Of a stretch of DNA of 64,000 nt, positions 9,448 through 18,136 are shown piece by piece. The translations under genes and the position numbers were made by a program. Within the stretch, counting starts at the first letter, position 1. Each line of letters opens with the position of its first letter. The notes under the pieces were generated by a model. The model had not been told where the DNA came from, did not search any database, and saw only the letters and a list, made by a program, of their open reading frames with translations. Source of the DNA: an uncultured Eubacteriales bacterium (GTDB taxonomy: Bacteria > Bacillota > Clostridia > Oscillospirales > Acutalibacteraceae); contig CAKUUD010000001.1 of NCBI GenBank assembly GCA_934692675.1, forward strand, positions 186,001 to 250,000, given 5' to 3'.

Positions 9448-9470
9448 CCTAACGAAAGTTAGGATATTTT
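9448..9470 (+). terminator. Terminator after exported GNAT gene
   Basis: The stem CCTAAC/GTTAGG with a GAAA tetraloop is followed by ATATTTTTAT. Confidence 0.85.
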
Positions 9471-9738
9471 TATGCTCAAAAATAATTTGAACATCGTTAC
9501 AGCGATAGTTATTCCGGAAATTATAAAGATTTTTATCGTTGACATATCCTATTTATATTTTACTAAAAATGATTATTAACATTGTTTTTTACTACTATTT
9601 AAAATTGGAAGGTGTCATATCTAAAAATCAGATTACAGGGTTTAGCTCATCGAGTCTCCGGGAATTAAGTAAGGAAGATTTGATTGAATTTTTTTGTTTT
9701 AGAGGGAAACGCAATAAAGAAGTCTTAATATTCCCGAA
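9471..9738. other. Degenerate stretch with a possible decayed reading frame
   Basis: No convincing gene. A short + frame (about 9539-9745) has no ribosome site. Its later part (SSSSLRELSKEDLIEFF, then a basic stretch) looks protein-like and appears to continue as IPEDVREKIKK in the next frame up to 9766. This suggests the 3' end of a decayed gene with a one-base frameshift. Confidence 0.35.
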
Positions 9739-10409
9739 GATGTAAGAGAAAAAATCAAAAAGTAATTTCAGTATTATTAAGCGTAGTCGTATTTTTAGGG
9801 GGAATTGTATGCCCAAAAATATCTGCAGGAGGGGTTGACAAGGAAGTATACCTTAAAGATGGTACGAAGCTTACGTATATTTCAAGCGAAAAAATATACA
9901 AAGCAAAAGGGTGGATTGAAGGTAAAATCAAAGAAAACAGAGAAAAAAATTTTTCAGTAGCTGCTAATACAGGCATTAAGCTCGGGTCGGCCGTAATTGG
10001 TACGCTTGCAGGTATGGCAAGCAATGCAAAAGTTGAAAATCGTTATTTATGCGCAGGTTTGGCGACTATTACAGTACTTGTGACATTGTCAGTTTTCTTT
10101 TATCCCGAGTACGTAAAATATGACGTTGATAAGAACGAAAATCACTATACTGACGAATTTCGTTTTCACGGTTGGTTTAACGGGAAGGCCAGTTTGACTA
10201 AATTAGAAAATTGTATAGATGACTACATTTATCATATTGAGGAAGGACACGAAATCGGTTCGGAAGGTATTATTATCGTAGAAAGGCCGGCGGGCTATGT
10301 ATTACAGAATCATCCATACGGAACACATTCCGGCATTTATGATCAGGATGAATATTATCCCGATCGTTTAGAGGTCGAGATAAACTACGAGATTGAAAAT
10401 AAACTTTAA
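9739..10409 (+). pseudogene. Exported protein of unknown function, start region frameshifted
   Basis: The frame from 9741 to the stop at 10409 is open and encodes KRKNQKVISVLLSVVVFLGG and onward, a textbook signal peptide ending CPKISAGG. A mature part of about 195 residues follows with a central hydrophobic segment (LCAGLATITVLVTLSVFFY) and an acidic/aromatic C-terminus. No usable start codon exists in this frame. An ATG lies exactly one base out of phase (9739-9741): removing one T after it would give MKRKNQKV. The gene therefore looks inactivated by a single-base insertion, or the base is a sequence error. Otherwise only the internal ATG at 10014 (131 residues, no signal peptide) could be used. 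No family recognised. Confidence 0.55.
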
Positions 10410-10547
10410 AAATTGAACGCACAGTTGTAAAAGGTTACTACTTAAAATCAATATAACTTATAAAATAATTCTTAGAAAAGTGTAAAAATGGCAAAAATAA
10501 AAATCACACAGATACCTCTAAACCCCAGTATCTATGCGAATTTCACA

Positions 10548-10624
10548 TGGTCCGAGTGACAGGAGTTGAACCTGCGGCCTCTTGAACCCCATTCAAGCGC
10601 GCTACCAAACTGCGCCACACCCGG
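10548..10624 (-). tRNA. tRNA-Pro (anticodon GGG)
   Basis: On the minus strand a complete cloverleaf can be folded. The seven-base acceptor stem CCGGGTG pairs with CACTCGG (one G-T). The D arm is GCGC...GCGC, the anticodon stem CTTGA/TCAAG encloses the loop ATGGGGT (anticodon GGG), and the T arm contains GGTTCAACTCC. Discriminator A and an encoded CCA tail are present. Confidence 0.95.
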
Positions 10625-10722
10625 TCACCATACATATGGCATTATACAACATTTGAAAATAATTTTCAAGTAGCTATATTTATTATGATATAGCTACTTT
10701 TTGTTTATTATTACTATTTAAA

Positions 10723-12735
10723 TTAAGAACTTGCATGCTTAGACGCTCCGGTTGTATCTCCAATTCTGTTAACTTCTGAAGTTTTTGTTCCTCTAAATCC
10801 TGTACAGCTGGAGGTTATTTGGTCTATACCTGATGCTTTATATAGTTCTCTCAGGAGCTTTTTGTCTTCGCCATCAAGTTCTTTTTTATAGTCAGGTACT
10901 TTCCCGGTAGAGTTTATTTTTTGAACAATGAAATTTGATTCCACGGCCATAATTCCGGTTCTGTCTTTTCCGCTTTTGCAGTTAAAAGATACTTGATATC
11001 CCAAATAATACAGTAATACCGATAATCTGGATTGTATTCCAAATCTGTCGTCGTTATAGCCATTTCCTTTGGTTTCTTTCCACATGTTTACAATTTGTCG
11101 TGAAAGCGTTTCTACTATTTTCTTGTTTTTTGCCGCTGCTTTCGCAACTTCGTCGTTTTTTGTTTCTTTCGCTTTTCTTATGGCTTCTTTGGCCTTTGTT
11201 ACTTTTTCTTCTGCTTTAGCTAAGTACATTCCAACTTTAGAGTCTTTAGGAAAATTTTCATCTTTTTCAAAATTTTTCCCAAATAACGTTTGCATACTTT
11301 CTAAGTTTCTCTTATATGTTTTTGATTTGTTGGTAAGCAAGCTTAGAAATTTTGAGTAATGAACATCGTTAGAGCCAAAATTAAAAAGCACAGGATCTTT
11401 ATCCGGCTTTAAATATATCGGGCGTTTTATTCCGTTGCTATCTTCTAGTACAAGTTCTATTTGTTCGCCGTTACATAGCTTTTTGATTCTGTCCATTTGC
11501 TTAAAAGGCATGTCTCCGTCAAATCCGAATTTTTTTAAAAAATTACTTGTAGGACTCAGAAGTTGTATATTACTCACACTAAATTTATAAGGTTTATTTT
11601 GACTTGTGTCAAATAATGTTTGTGTATTGAAGTTACAACTCTGCAAAGCCATGGCCAACAATAATTCCTTGGTGGCAGTTTTTTTACCTCTAGTGTTAGC
11701 GAATCTCACTGCCGAGAATAAAGGCTTTTTATTTTTGTCGCCTTCACCAGCTTCTACCTTGTTTATCCAAACGTTTGCAGCGTGCTTTGAAGTATTAGCA
11801 CTCCTTGATGATATACCATGTTTGCCATCTTCGTACTCAAAATAATTACCGATAGGTGTAGCAGTTATTGTGGTTTTCTCGTTTTCTGAGCCTACTGTGC
11901 CTTTGGTTTCTTTCCAAGTTATTTCACTAGTTTCTAGTGCGTCTGTGGTTAAATATTGTAAATTTATTTTACTTAACGTTTCTTTATCAAATTTACATTT
12001 TTTGCATTTATTTCTAATACTCTTTATATCCGCGTCAAACGATTTTTTTAAATTTTCTATAAGTGCATCTATTTTTTTGACAGATGTAGTGTTTTCGATT
12101 TTACCTTTAAAGCTATTGAAATCTGTAGACAGTTTAACAAATTCACGATCAAGCCCTCGTTTAAGTTTTTCTTTAGTTTTTTTATAGGTGTTATCTGATT
12201 CAACAACATTTTTAAGTTTAGATATTATATTTTCATAAGTTGTGAGAATAATTTTTTTCGCTTCGTCGTCATAAGATAACTTAAGAATGTCGTCTTCATT
12301 TTTGCTTTCTTCTTGGTTTACATTCAGCGTATCTTGTGGGGCGTTTTTCGTTGTAACAGCGCTATAAATTTCTCCTATTTCATTTTTATACTTTTTGAAA
12401 ACATGAGACTTCAATGCACAGTTATCAAAAAAAGCTTTTTCTCTGACCGGACCGGCGTTACTCAAACCGAGATTTGTTTTTATTCTATTGAGGCTTGATG
12501 TTTCTAAACCTTCGAAAATATAAGTGGACAGAATAAAAATTATGCAAAGGGTATGCTTCTTTTTATTTATCTTTAAAAAAGGGTTTAATTTTTTGAAATC
12601 TTGTAGATTGTATGTAGAGTCCATAAAATTGTTAAATATTTTTACCACATTAGTTTCATAAGTATTAGAACGATCTCCTGAAATTACTTTTTTTAAATCT
12701 ATTATATTTTGTCTTGTACTAGCTTTAGAACCCAT
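10723..12735 (-). CDS. SopB/IpgD-like inositol phosphate phosphatase domain protein
   Basis: A 670-residue protein. Near the C-terminus (Cys586) it has the Cys-x5-Arg phosphatase signature in the exact form CKSGKDRTG, preceded by VSFN. This string is diagnostic of the SopB/SigD/IpgD phosphoinositide phosphatases that enteric pathogens inject into host cells. A segment resembling the upstream conserved block of that family (PVLFNFGSNDVH) and a following G-F-R-G element (TSSCTGFRGTK) support the match. The N-terminal ~300 residues are Lys-rich, helical and unrecognised. There is no signal peptide; a hydrophobic stretch (TLCIIFILSTYIFEGL) lies near residue 70. The substrate would be host phosphoinositides or inositol phosphates. 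Delivery is unclear, since Clostridia lack type III secretion. It has its own AGGAGG ribosome site. Plain tyrosine phosphatase remains possible. Confidence 0.75.
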   Translation of the reverse strand: MGSKASTRQNIIDLKKVISGDRSNTYETNVVKIFNNFMDSTYNLQDFKKLNPFLKINKKKHTLCIIFILSTYIFEGLETSSLNRIKTNLGLSNAGPVREKAFFDNCALKSHVFKKYKNEIGEIYSAVTTKNAPQDTLNVNQEESKNEDDILKLSYDDEAKKIILTTYENIISKLKNVVESDNTYKKTKEKLKRGLDREFVKLSTDFNSFKGKIENTTSVKKIDALIENLKKSFDADIKSIRNKCKKCKFDKETLSKINLQYLTTDALETSEITWKETKGTVGSENEKTTITATPIGNYFEYEDGKHGISSRSANTSKHAANVWINKVEAGEGDKNKKPLFSAVRFANTRGKKTATKELLLAMALQSCNFNTQTLFDTSQNKPYKFSVSNIQLLSPTSNFLKKFGFDGDMPFKQMDRIKKLCNGEQIELVLEDSNGIKRPIYLKPDKDPVLFNFGSNDVHYSKFLSLLTNKSKTYKRNLESMQTLFGKNFEKDENFPKDSKVGMYLAKAEEKVTKAKEAIRKAKETKNDEVAKAAAKNKKIVETLSRQIVNMWKETKGNGYNDDRFGIQSRLSVLLYYLGYQVSFNCKSGKDRTGIMAVESNFIVQKINSTGKVPDYKKELDGEDKKLLRELYKASGIDQITSSCTGFRGTKTSEVNRIGDTTGASKHASS

Positions 12736-12853
12736 AAAATTCCTCCTGAGTATACCTGTTACCAGAAATAAAAATGATGCAAATTTTGTTAATACTTTGT
12801 ATTCAATTTATCCTATGTATAATACTCACGGTGGCTACAATGCACTATCGAAG

Positions 12854-13324
12854 TTATTTTTCGATAGTGCTGTTTCTTAAAGCTTGGTGAGCCTTTTTAA
12901 TTTCCGAAAGATTCATGGCCATGGCATCTTCCAAATTTTTCATAATATTTTCGGTATATTTATTAGCTGAATTTTTGATTTCTTTTGCTTGAGATTGAGC
13001 TTCTGAAATTATGTTTTGTGCCGAAGCTTGCGCCGCCTTAACTATTTCATTTTTGTTTATTAAAGCTCTTACTTTTTCCTCAGAAGCTTTCATGATGTTT
13101 GCAGCTTCCATGTGAGTATCTTCTATTATTTTTGCTCGAGTTTCTACTATTTTTTTCGCCTGTGCCATATCTGAAGGCAAATTTAAACGAATATCTTCTA
13201 AAATTCTTTTTATTTCATTTGTATTAATTAATGCTTTGCCACCGGTCATCGGCAAATGCCAGGATACTTCCAAGATATCTTCCAATTCGTCTATTAAGCG
13301 TTCAATTTCCATATTATTTATCAC
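12854..13324 (-). CDS. Coiled-coil protein of the rsmD neighbourhood, unknown function
   Basis: A 156-residue soluble protein, almost entirely predicted helix with heptad-like Ala/Lys/Glu composition (for example AQASAQNIISEAQSQAKEIK). It begins with a short conserved-looking segment (IERLIDELEDILEVSWHLPMTGG). It resembles the F-ATPase subunit b-like or DivIVA-like hypothetical proteins found beside rsmD and coaD in Clostridia. No membrane segment. It is the last gene of the cyclophilin-rsmD operon, 12 bases after rsmD. The function is not known to me. Confidence 0.75.
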   Translation of the reverse strand: MINNMEIERLIDELEDILEVSWHLPMTGGKALINTNEIKRILEDIRLNLPSDMAQAKKIVETRAKIIEDTHMEAANIMKASEEKVRALINKNEIVKAAQASAQNIISEAQSQAKEIKNSANKYTENIMKNLEDAMAMNLSEIKKAHQALRNSTIEK

Positions 13325-13336
13325 CTTTTAAATTTT

Positions 13337-13885
13337 TTATTGTTTTTTGTATAAATTTAAGGATATGTTACCATATTTGTACTTTTTTTGTAAGTAAAAA
13401 TTTTCAATATTATTTTGTGCATTATGAGTAGAAAGTGTTTCAGTAATAATCATTGCATTTGGATTTGTTTTTGGAAGTACGAGCCTAAAAGTTTCATATA
13501 ATAGCTTTTCATCGTGATATGGAGGGTCTAAAAATGCTATATCTATGGAAATATTGCTATTTTTTAAAAATTCAATCGTATCTGCCTTTACCAAATTTAA
13601 ATTTTTATGAGTTTTAAGTTTGGATATATTTTTTTTAACTAAATTAGCGGCTTCTTTGTCGCGCTCTACGATGGTTACTTCTTTAGCTCCTCTGCTGAAA
13701 GCTTCGATTCCCATTTGACCGGTTCCGCCGAAAGCGTCAAAAAAATTTTTGTCTATTATTTCAAACTGCAATATATCAAAAACAGATTCTTTGACACGGT
13801 CTTTCGTCGGACGTAGTCCTTCATTTTTGCTGGAATCTAATTTCAAACCCTTAAACTTTCCTGATATTACTTGTATTTTACTCAC
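13337..13885 (-). CDS. rsmD: 16S rRNA (guanine966-N2)-methyltransferase
   Basis: A 182-residue SAM-dependent methyltransferase. It begins with the family signature ISGKFKGLKL...LRPTKDRVKESVFDIL. The SAM-binding motif is FFDAFGGTGQMGIEAFSRG and the catalytic motif is FLDPPY. RsmD methylates G966 of 16S rRNA during 30S assembly. Length is standard. It sits 9 bases after the cyclophilin gene and 12 before the coiled-coil gene, in one minus-strand operon. coaD, the usual next neighbour, is not here. Confidence 0.95.
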   Translation of the reverse strand: MSKIQVISGKFKGLKLDSSKNEGLRPTKDRVKESVFDILQFEIIDKNFFDAFGGTGQMGIEAFSRGAKEVTIVERDKEAANLVKKNISKLKTHKNLNLVKADTIEFLKNSNISIDIAFLDPPYHDEKLLYETFRLVLPKTNPNAMIITETLSTHNAQNNIENFYLQKKYKYGNISLNLYKKQ

Positions 13886-13894
13886 TCCGATTTT

Positions 13895-14698
13895 TTATTT
13901 TTCAGAATATTTCTCCAAAGAGATATTTTTAATCACAACGTCTTCTGTTGGTTTATCGTTTTTATCCACTTCTGAGTTCGAAATCTCATTTATGGTGTTC
14001 ATTCCTTCAAATACTTGTCCAAAAACTGTATGGCCTCTATTTGCAGTATTGTAGTATCCATCGAGTATTGGTGAGCCACCATTTTCTTCGTATAATTTCT
14101 TTATGTCATCTGTTATCTTTGACATATCCACAGTTCCGCCGTACCTTTGTTCAAAAGCAGAAGGGTTTCTCTTGTACATTTTGTAGTAATCCTCAAAATT
14201 ATCCCAACCCATAAAACTGCTCGGATCCTGATTGTTTATAAAAAATTGACTGCCGTTAGTGTTAGGGCCTCTGTTTGCCATGGCCACAGAACCAGTTATG
14301 TTAAACAAATCTTCGCTGAATTCATCTTCAAAGTCTTCGCCCCAGATGCTTTCGCCACCTGCTCCTGTGCCATTAGGGTCGCCTCCTTGAATCATGAAAT
14401 CTTTTATCACTCTGTGAAAAATTAGGTTATTGTAATAACCTTTTTCTGCGAGTCCTTTAAAGTTTTCAACAGCTTTTGGAGCTTTTTCTGGGAAAAATCT
14501 GATTTTGAAGTCTCCGTGGTTAGTGCTCACAACAGCTATCTCTTCGCCAAAGTTTGGTTTTTCAAGTTGACATCCTACATTCACGGATTCGGATGGACTG
14601 GCTTCATTGTTTTGATTTTCAGAATTATTTGCACACCCTGCAGAAAAAGATAAAACACCACTCATTAAAATTGCTCCTAATATTTTTTTATTTTTCAT
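13895..14698 (-). CDS. Cyclophilin-type peptidyl-prolyl isomerase lipoprotein
   Basis: A 267-residue exported prolyl isomerase. The N-terminus is a lipoprotein signal with lipobox FSAGC (Cys22), so it should be anchored to the outer face of the membrane. The cyclophilin core includes FHRVIKDFMIQGGDPNGTG and VAMANRGPNTNGSQFFI. An insertion of about 50 residues (EDYYKMYKRNPSAFEQRYGG region) precedes the last strand GHTVFGQVFEGM, as in many clostridial secreted cyclophilins. It assists folding of exported proteins, which may matter given the large predicted secretome of this window. First gene of the three-gene minus-strand operon. Confidence 0.95.
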   Translation of the reverse strand: MKNKKILGAILMSGVLSFSAGCANNSENQNNEASPSESVNVGCQLEKPNFGEEIAVVSTNHGDFKIRFFPEKAPKAVENFKGLAEKGYYNNLIFHRVIKDFMIQGGDPNGTGAGGESIWGEDFEDEFSEDLFNITGSVAMANRGPNTNGSQFFINNQDPSSFMGWDNFEDYYKMYKRNPSAFEQRYGGTVDMSKITDDIKKLYEENGGSPILDGYYNTANRGHTVFGQVFEGMNTINEISNSEVDKNDKPTEDVVIKNISLEKYSEK

Positions 14699-14839
14699 TT
14701 TAGAAAATCCTTTCTTAATTCAATTAGAAAAGCTACCATAAGTACATTATATCCATATTTTAAATGTCAATCAATACAAATTTCAATTTATTATCAAAAA
14801 ATTTTTTATTTATTATTTCTTTAAGTGCTTTAAGACATA

Positions 14840-14868
14840 TTGATTGTTTTGTGTGAAAATGATACAAT
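14840..14868 (+). promoter_or_regulatory. Predicted sigma-A promoter of the Nif11-leader gene
   Basis: TTGATT (14840-14845) and TACAAT (14863-14868) are separated by 17 bases, ending 24 bases before the ATG at 14893. An AGGAGGGTGATAG ribosome site follows. Confidence 0.65.
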
Positions 14869-14892
14869 GCTTACAGACAGGAGGGTGATAGT

Positions 14893-17796
14893 ATGAATAA
14901 AAATTTGACAACTTTACTCAAAAAAATCATACAAAGCAACGAAATTCAAAATAATTTAAAAAATCAAAAAAATTTAGATGAAGCGTATTCGTATTGTTTA
15001 TCTATTCAAAATGGTTACGAAAAAGAAGAATTCGAAAAATTTCTTAAAGACATAGTATATTTAAACAATAGATTTTTAGAATCCCAACTTGACGAAGAAA
15101 GCTTAGCGCAGGTTTCGGGAGGGGCTTTTTTAGATCCAAAAAAAGAGTTAAAGATAGTAAGTGCTTTACTTGGCAGTGCAATTATTTTGCAAGGAGGCGG
15201 ACTATTAAGTGCCCAAGGAAATTTTGATAACACTCCGACGGAGAGTTCTATATCGGTTTCTGAAAATGCGTACGCTAATGAAGCAAAAAATATAATAAAT
15301 AATTTATCCGAAAGTTCCAAGGAGGCTTTGAACACGATTGCTGCAACAGCTGAAAAGCTCGTAGGGACTGCTTTAGATGCAACTTCTCCGAAATTGGAGG
15401 CTTATTATCCTGAGCTGGATGATTATCAAGAAAGTTCAAAGCAAGACCCTACAATTTACAATTGGCCCACTATATCTGAGCTTACAGTTGGTCAATCTAC
15501 AAATGACATCAAATTGTCCGGAGGCGATTCCACAGTTCCTGGGAAATTTGAAATTTATGATGTCGAAGGAAATAGGGTAGACTTTAAACAATTTACAGAA
15601 GCTGGAAATGTAAAGTATTTGTGCAAATTTATTCCAAAACAATCTGATATGTATAATGAAGTATCTACTTATTTATTTCTGAAAGTTTCACCGAAAGAAG
15701 TCAAAGTAATCAATGCGCCAACTGCAAAACCACTGGTTTATGGTCAAACTTTATCTGAATCAAATCTTTCGGGAGGAAACGCCGAGGTGCCCGGAATTTT
15801 TGTCTGGAAAGATATAGATACAATTCCTCGGGCAGGAACTCATTATTACGATGTAAATTTTGTACCTAGCGATAAAAATTGTAAAGTTTCTACCATTAAA
15901 GTAAGACTAGAGGTTCAAAAAGCTTCTCCGGTAGTAAACGCTTGGCCGACTGCTGCTGATATGGAATTTGGAGATAAATTGGAAGAATGCGAATTATCGG
16001 GCGGCACTTCAAATGTACCCGGAAAGTTTGTTTGGTCTGAAAGCCAAGAAAAGCCCAAGATAGGAACTCAATCCTACACAGTTCTGTTCAAGCCGTATGA
16101 TTCCGAAAACTATTTTGATGTATATAATTATGTTCAGGTAAATGTTTTGAGAGCTTACCCGAAAATTTATAATTATCCTTCCGTTTCTAATTTGCATTAT
16201 GGTCAAAGTCTGAGCGATGCTAAATTTGGAAAAGGATACTCTAATGTAAAAGGGAAATTTTCTTGGAAAAAGGACGAGAAAAATCTAAAAGTGGGAACTC
16301 ACACTAAAACGGTTATTTTTACTCCTGATGATTCTGAGCACTACGTGAGTATAGAGTTTGATATGAAAGTTAAAGTGGAAAAGGCTCCGGTCAAAATATA
16401 TAATTCACCGGAGGCTACCTCCATAGTTTATGGAGAGAGTTTATCCAAATCTAAAATTTCTAAAGCAAATTCCAGCGTTCCTGGAACTTTTATGTGGGTC
16501 AAACCGAACGAACGTCCCGATGCAGGACAAAAAACATTCGAAGCGCTTTTTGTTCCTTTTGATAGAGTTAATTACAAAACCGCGCTGGTGTACGTTCCTG
16601 TTACCATACAAAAATTCACCCCTAAACTCAGTAATCATGATATTGAAGTATCATACAGTCCGGGTCTGACTTTAAAAGATATTTCTTTACCAAAAGGTTG
16701 GTTTTGGGAAATGCCCAACCAGCGCTTGGAACGAGTGGGGAATCATGAAAATCTAAGTGTTAAATATAACGGAGACGCCAACAATAATTCGGCGATTGAA
16801 AAAGTAGTTGTGCATGTGAATAAAGCTGAACCAAAGTTGTCAATTAAACCCGTATTTTATGAGAAAAATAAAACTGTAGACAGTATATCTCTTCCAAAAG
16901 GCTGGCGCTGGGATAATCCAAAAGAATTGTTATTGACTGATAAATCAATTTACTCTGCTAGCTATAATTCTGAGGAAGCCGGAACTGATTTATATTACGA
17001 CCGAGAAAATGTGGATATAAATATTACAGTTAATAAATCTGAACCCAAAATTTCCAAATGGCCTCGCCCTGAGAAAGCCTTGGTATTCGGGGATGATACA
17101 GGAAGTGTAAATTTAATTGATTCACAATCCGAAACAGAAGGAACATTCAAAATAAAAGAGCCTGGCAAAAAATTGTATGCAGGTACACATATGTGTAAAG
17201 TAGTATTTGAGCCTTCTGATAAGGGGTATAAATCGGCCGAAGGGTATGTAAGTATAAAAGTTAATAAAAATATGAATCCTCTAAATGTTCCTGAAATAAA
17301 GCAAGATAAAGTTGAAAGAACCGAAAATGTTGTAAATCTCAATATCGAAGATAGAAATAATGATTATGAGTATTCAAAAGACGGCGGATTATCATGGCAA
17401 AATGGTTCCAAATTTACAGATTTAACTCCCAAGACAGAATATAAATTTGTTTATAGATACAGGGATAACGATTCTCATTGCGCAGGTAAACTTAGCAAGG
17501 AACTTAAAATATTTACCAAAGACAATGCTCCCGCTGCACCGACTGAGGTGAAGGTAAAATCAAAAACAAATCATAAAATTGTTTTTGAAAAAAATGATAA
17601 TCTCGAGTACTCAAAAGATTCAGGAAACACCTGGCAAGATTCTCCGGAGTTCGATAATCTTAGCGGAAGAACTGAATATGAGTTTATCGCAAGAGTCAAA
17701 GAAACCGATGAGCATGTAGCAGGGGACAAGAGTGACGTGGTTAAGGTAAAAACTTATTCTTGGGTTTCAAATATTTTCCATAAAATTTTTGGCTAA
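14893..17796 (+). CDS. Large repeat protein with Nif11-like double-glycine leader
   Basis: A 967-residue protein. Residues 1-77 match the Nif11-like leader type used by ribosomal natural-product precursors: a helical acidic region, then DEESLAQVSGG with a double glycine at 76-77. Such leaders are normally cut by a C39 peptidase-ABC exporter. A second hydrophobic stretch (about 86-106) follows. The rest is modular. Six beta-sandwich repeats lie at ~187-265, 272-341, 346-418, 422-496, 499-572 and 718-790, each with (V/L)xYG(Q/E)(S/T)LS...VPGxFxW...GTH...F.P.D, like MBG/YDG Ig-like surface repeats. Two shorter modules begin (S)LPKGWxW (~575-714), and two fibronectin-like modules with EYSKDGGLSW/EYSKDSGNTW end the protein. 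Likely a secreted or surface adhesin. No exporter gene is seen nearby. Confidence 0.75.
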   Translation: MNKNLTTLLKKIIQSNEIQNNLKNQKNLDEAYSYCLSIQNGYEKEEFEKFLKDIVYLNNRFLESQLDEESLAQVSGGAFLDPKKELKIVSALLGSAIILQGGGLLSAQGNFDNTPTESSISVSENAYANEAKNIINNLSESSKEALNTIAATAEKLVGTALDATSPKLEAYYPELDDYQESSKQDPTIYNWPTISELTVGQSTNDIKLSGGDSTVPGKFEIYDVEGNRVDFKQFTEAGNVKYLCKFIPKQSDMYNEVSTYLFLKVSPKEVKVINAPTAKPLVYGQTLSESNLSGGNAEVPGIFVWKDIDTIPRAGTHYYDVNFVPSDKNCKVSTIKVRLEVQKASPVVNAWPTAADMEFGDKLEECELSGGTSNVPGKFVWSESQEKPKIGTQSYTVLFKPYDSENYFDVYNYVQVNVLRAYPKIYNYPSVSNLHYGQSLSDAKFGKGYSNVKGKFSWKKDEKNLKVGTHTKTVIFTPDDSEHYVSIEFDMKVKVEKAPVKIYNSPEATSIVYGESLSKSKISKANSSVPGTFMWVKPNERPDAGQKTFEALFVPFDRVNYKTALVYVPVTIQKFTPKLSNHDIEVSYSPGLTLKDISLPKGWFWEMPNQRLERVGNHENLSVKYNGDANNNSAIEKVVVHVNKAEPKLSIKPVFYEKNKTVDSISLPKGWRWDNPKELLLTDKSIYSASYNSEEAGTDLYYDRENVDINITVNKSEPKISKWPRPEKALVFGDDTGSVNLIDSQSETEGTFKIKEPGKKLYAGTHMCKVVFEPSDKGYKSAEGYVSIKVNKNMNPLNVPEIKQDKVERTENVVNLNIEDRNNDYEYSKDGGLSWQNGSKFTDLTPKTEYKFVYRYRDNDSHCAGKLSKELKIFTKDNAPAAPTEVKVKSKTNHKIVFEKNDNLEYSKDSGNTWQDSPEFDNLSGRTEYEFIARVKETDEHVAGDKSDVVKVKTYSWVSNIFHKIFG

Positions 17797-17834
17797 TCGT
17801 CAATATTTATCTTTTAAAATATTTTTACGCATAA

Positions 17835-17877
17835 AAATATCTATCAGATTTTTAGTCTGATAGATATTTGCTTTTTT
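17835..17877 (+). terminator. Strong terminator after the Nif11-leader gene
   Basis: A perfect 14-bp stem (AAATATCTATCAGA paired with TCTGATAGATATTT) around a 7-base loop is followed by GCTTTTTT. Confidence 0.92.
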
Positions 17878-17879
17878 CG

Positions 17880-17897
17880 GGTGTGAAATCATCCCCT
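17880..17897. other. Second att-like sequence outside the mobile element
   Basis: GGGTGTGAAATCATCCCC here resembles GGGTGTGAAATTATTCCC at 30543-30560, which spans the inner flank and att core at the guaA end (three differences, all C/T). Both are preceded by CTTTTTTC. It may be the scar of an older insertion at guaA or part of a longer attachment region. Confidence 0.4.
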
Positions 17898-17991
17898 TTT
17901 GCGCCTTCGTGTTCAAATGTAGAACGTATTATCAAAAAATTTATTTAAGTGCTGCAAATCCCGCATAAATACTGGCTTTAATGACTAGAAG

Positions 17992-18005
17992 ATTATTCCC
18001 ACTCG
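17992..18005. repeat. att direct repeat, end distal to guaA
   Basis: ATTATTCCCACTCG, identical to the copy in the 3' end of guaA at 30552-30565. It marks the far end of the integrated element. Confidence 0.85.
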
Positions 18006-18105
18006 CTCCCTGTAAATCAATCTTAAACACTTTTGTTTATGAAATTTATCAGAGAGTATTTATATTATTTGAATTATCGGTAAAGCATACGCTATCCGAT
18101 TTTTT

Positions 18106-18123
18106 GTTGCCATATCGTTGCCA
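18106..18123. repeat. Integrase arm-site-like repeat, left end
   Basis: GTTGCCATATCGTTGCCA: two GTTGCCA units 11 bases apart, matching the pair near the other element end in the same orientation. Paired arm-type sites inside each end are typical for tyrosine-integrase elements. Confidence 0.6.
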
Positions 18124-18136
18124 CGGAAACCAACTC

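Noticed and set aside
9539..9745. 68-codon gene
   Set aside because: No ribosome site, low-complexity start and apparent frameshift into the following bases; kept only as a degenerate stretch.
17898..17917. Short match to the methylase gene near 20400 (TTTGC-CCTTCGTGTTCAAA)
   Set aside because: An 18-of-19 match is not surprising by chance in 64 kb and there is no further similarity on either side; not called a methylase remnant.
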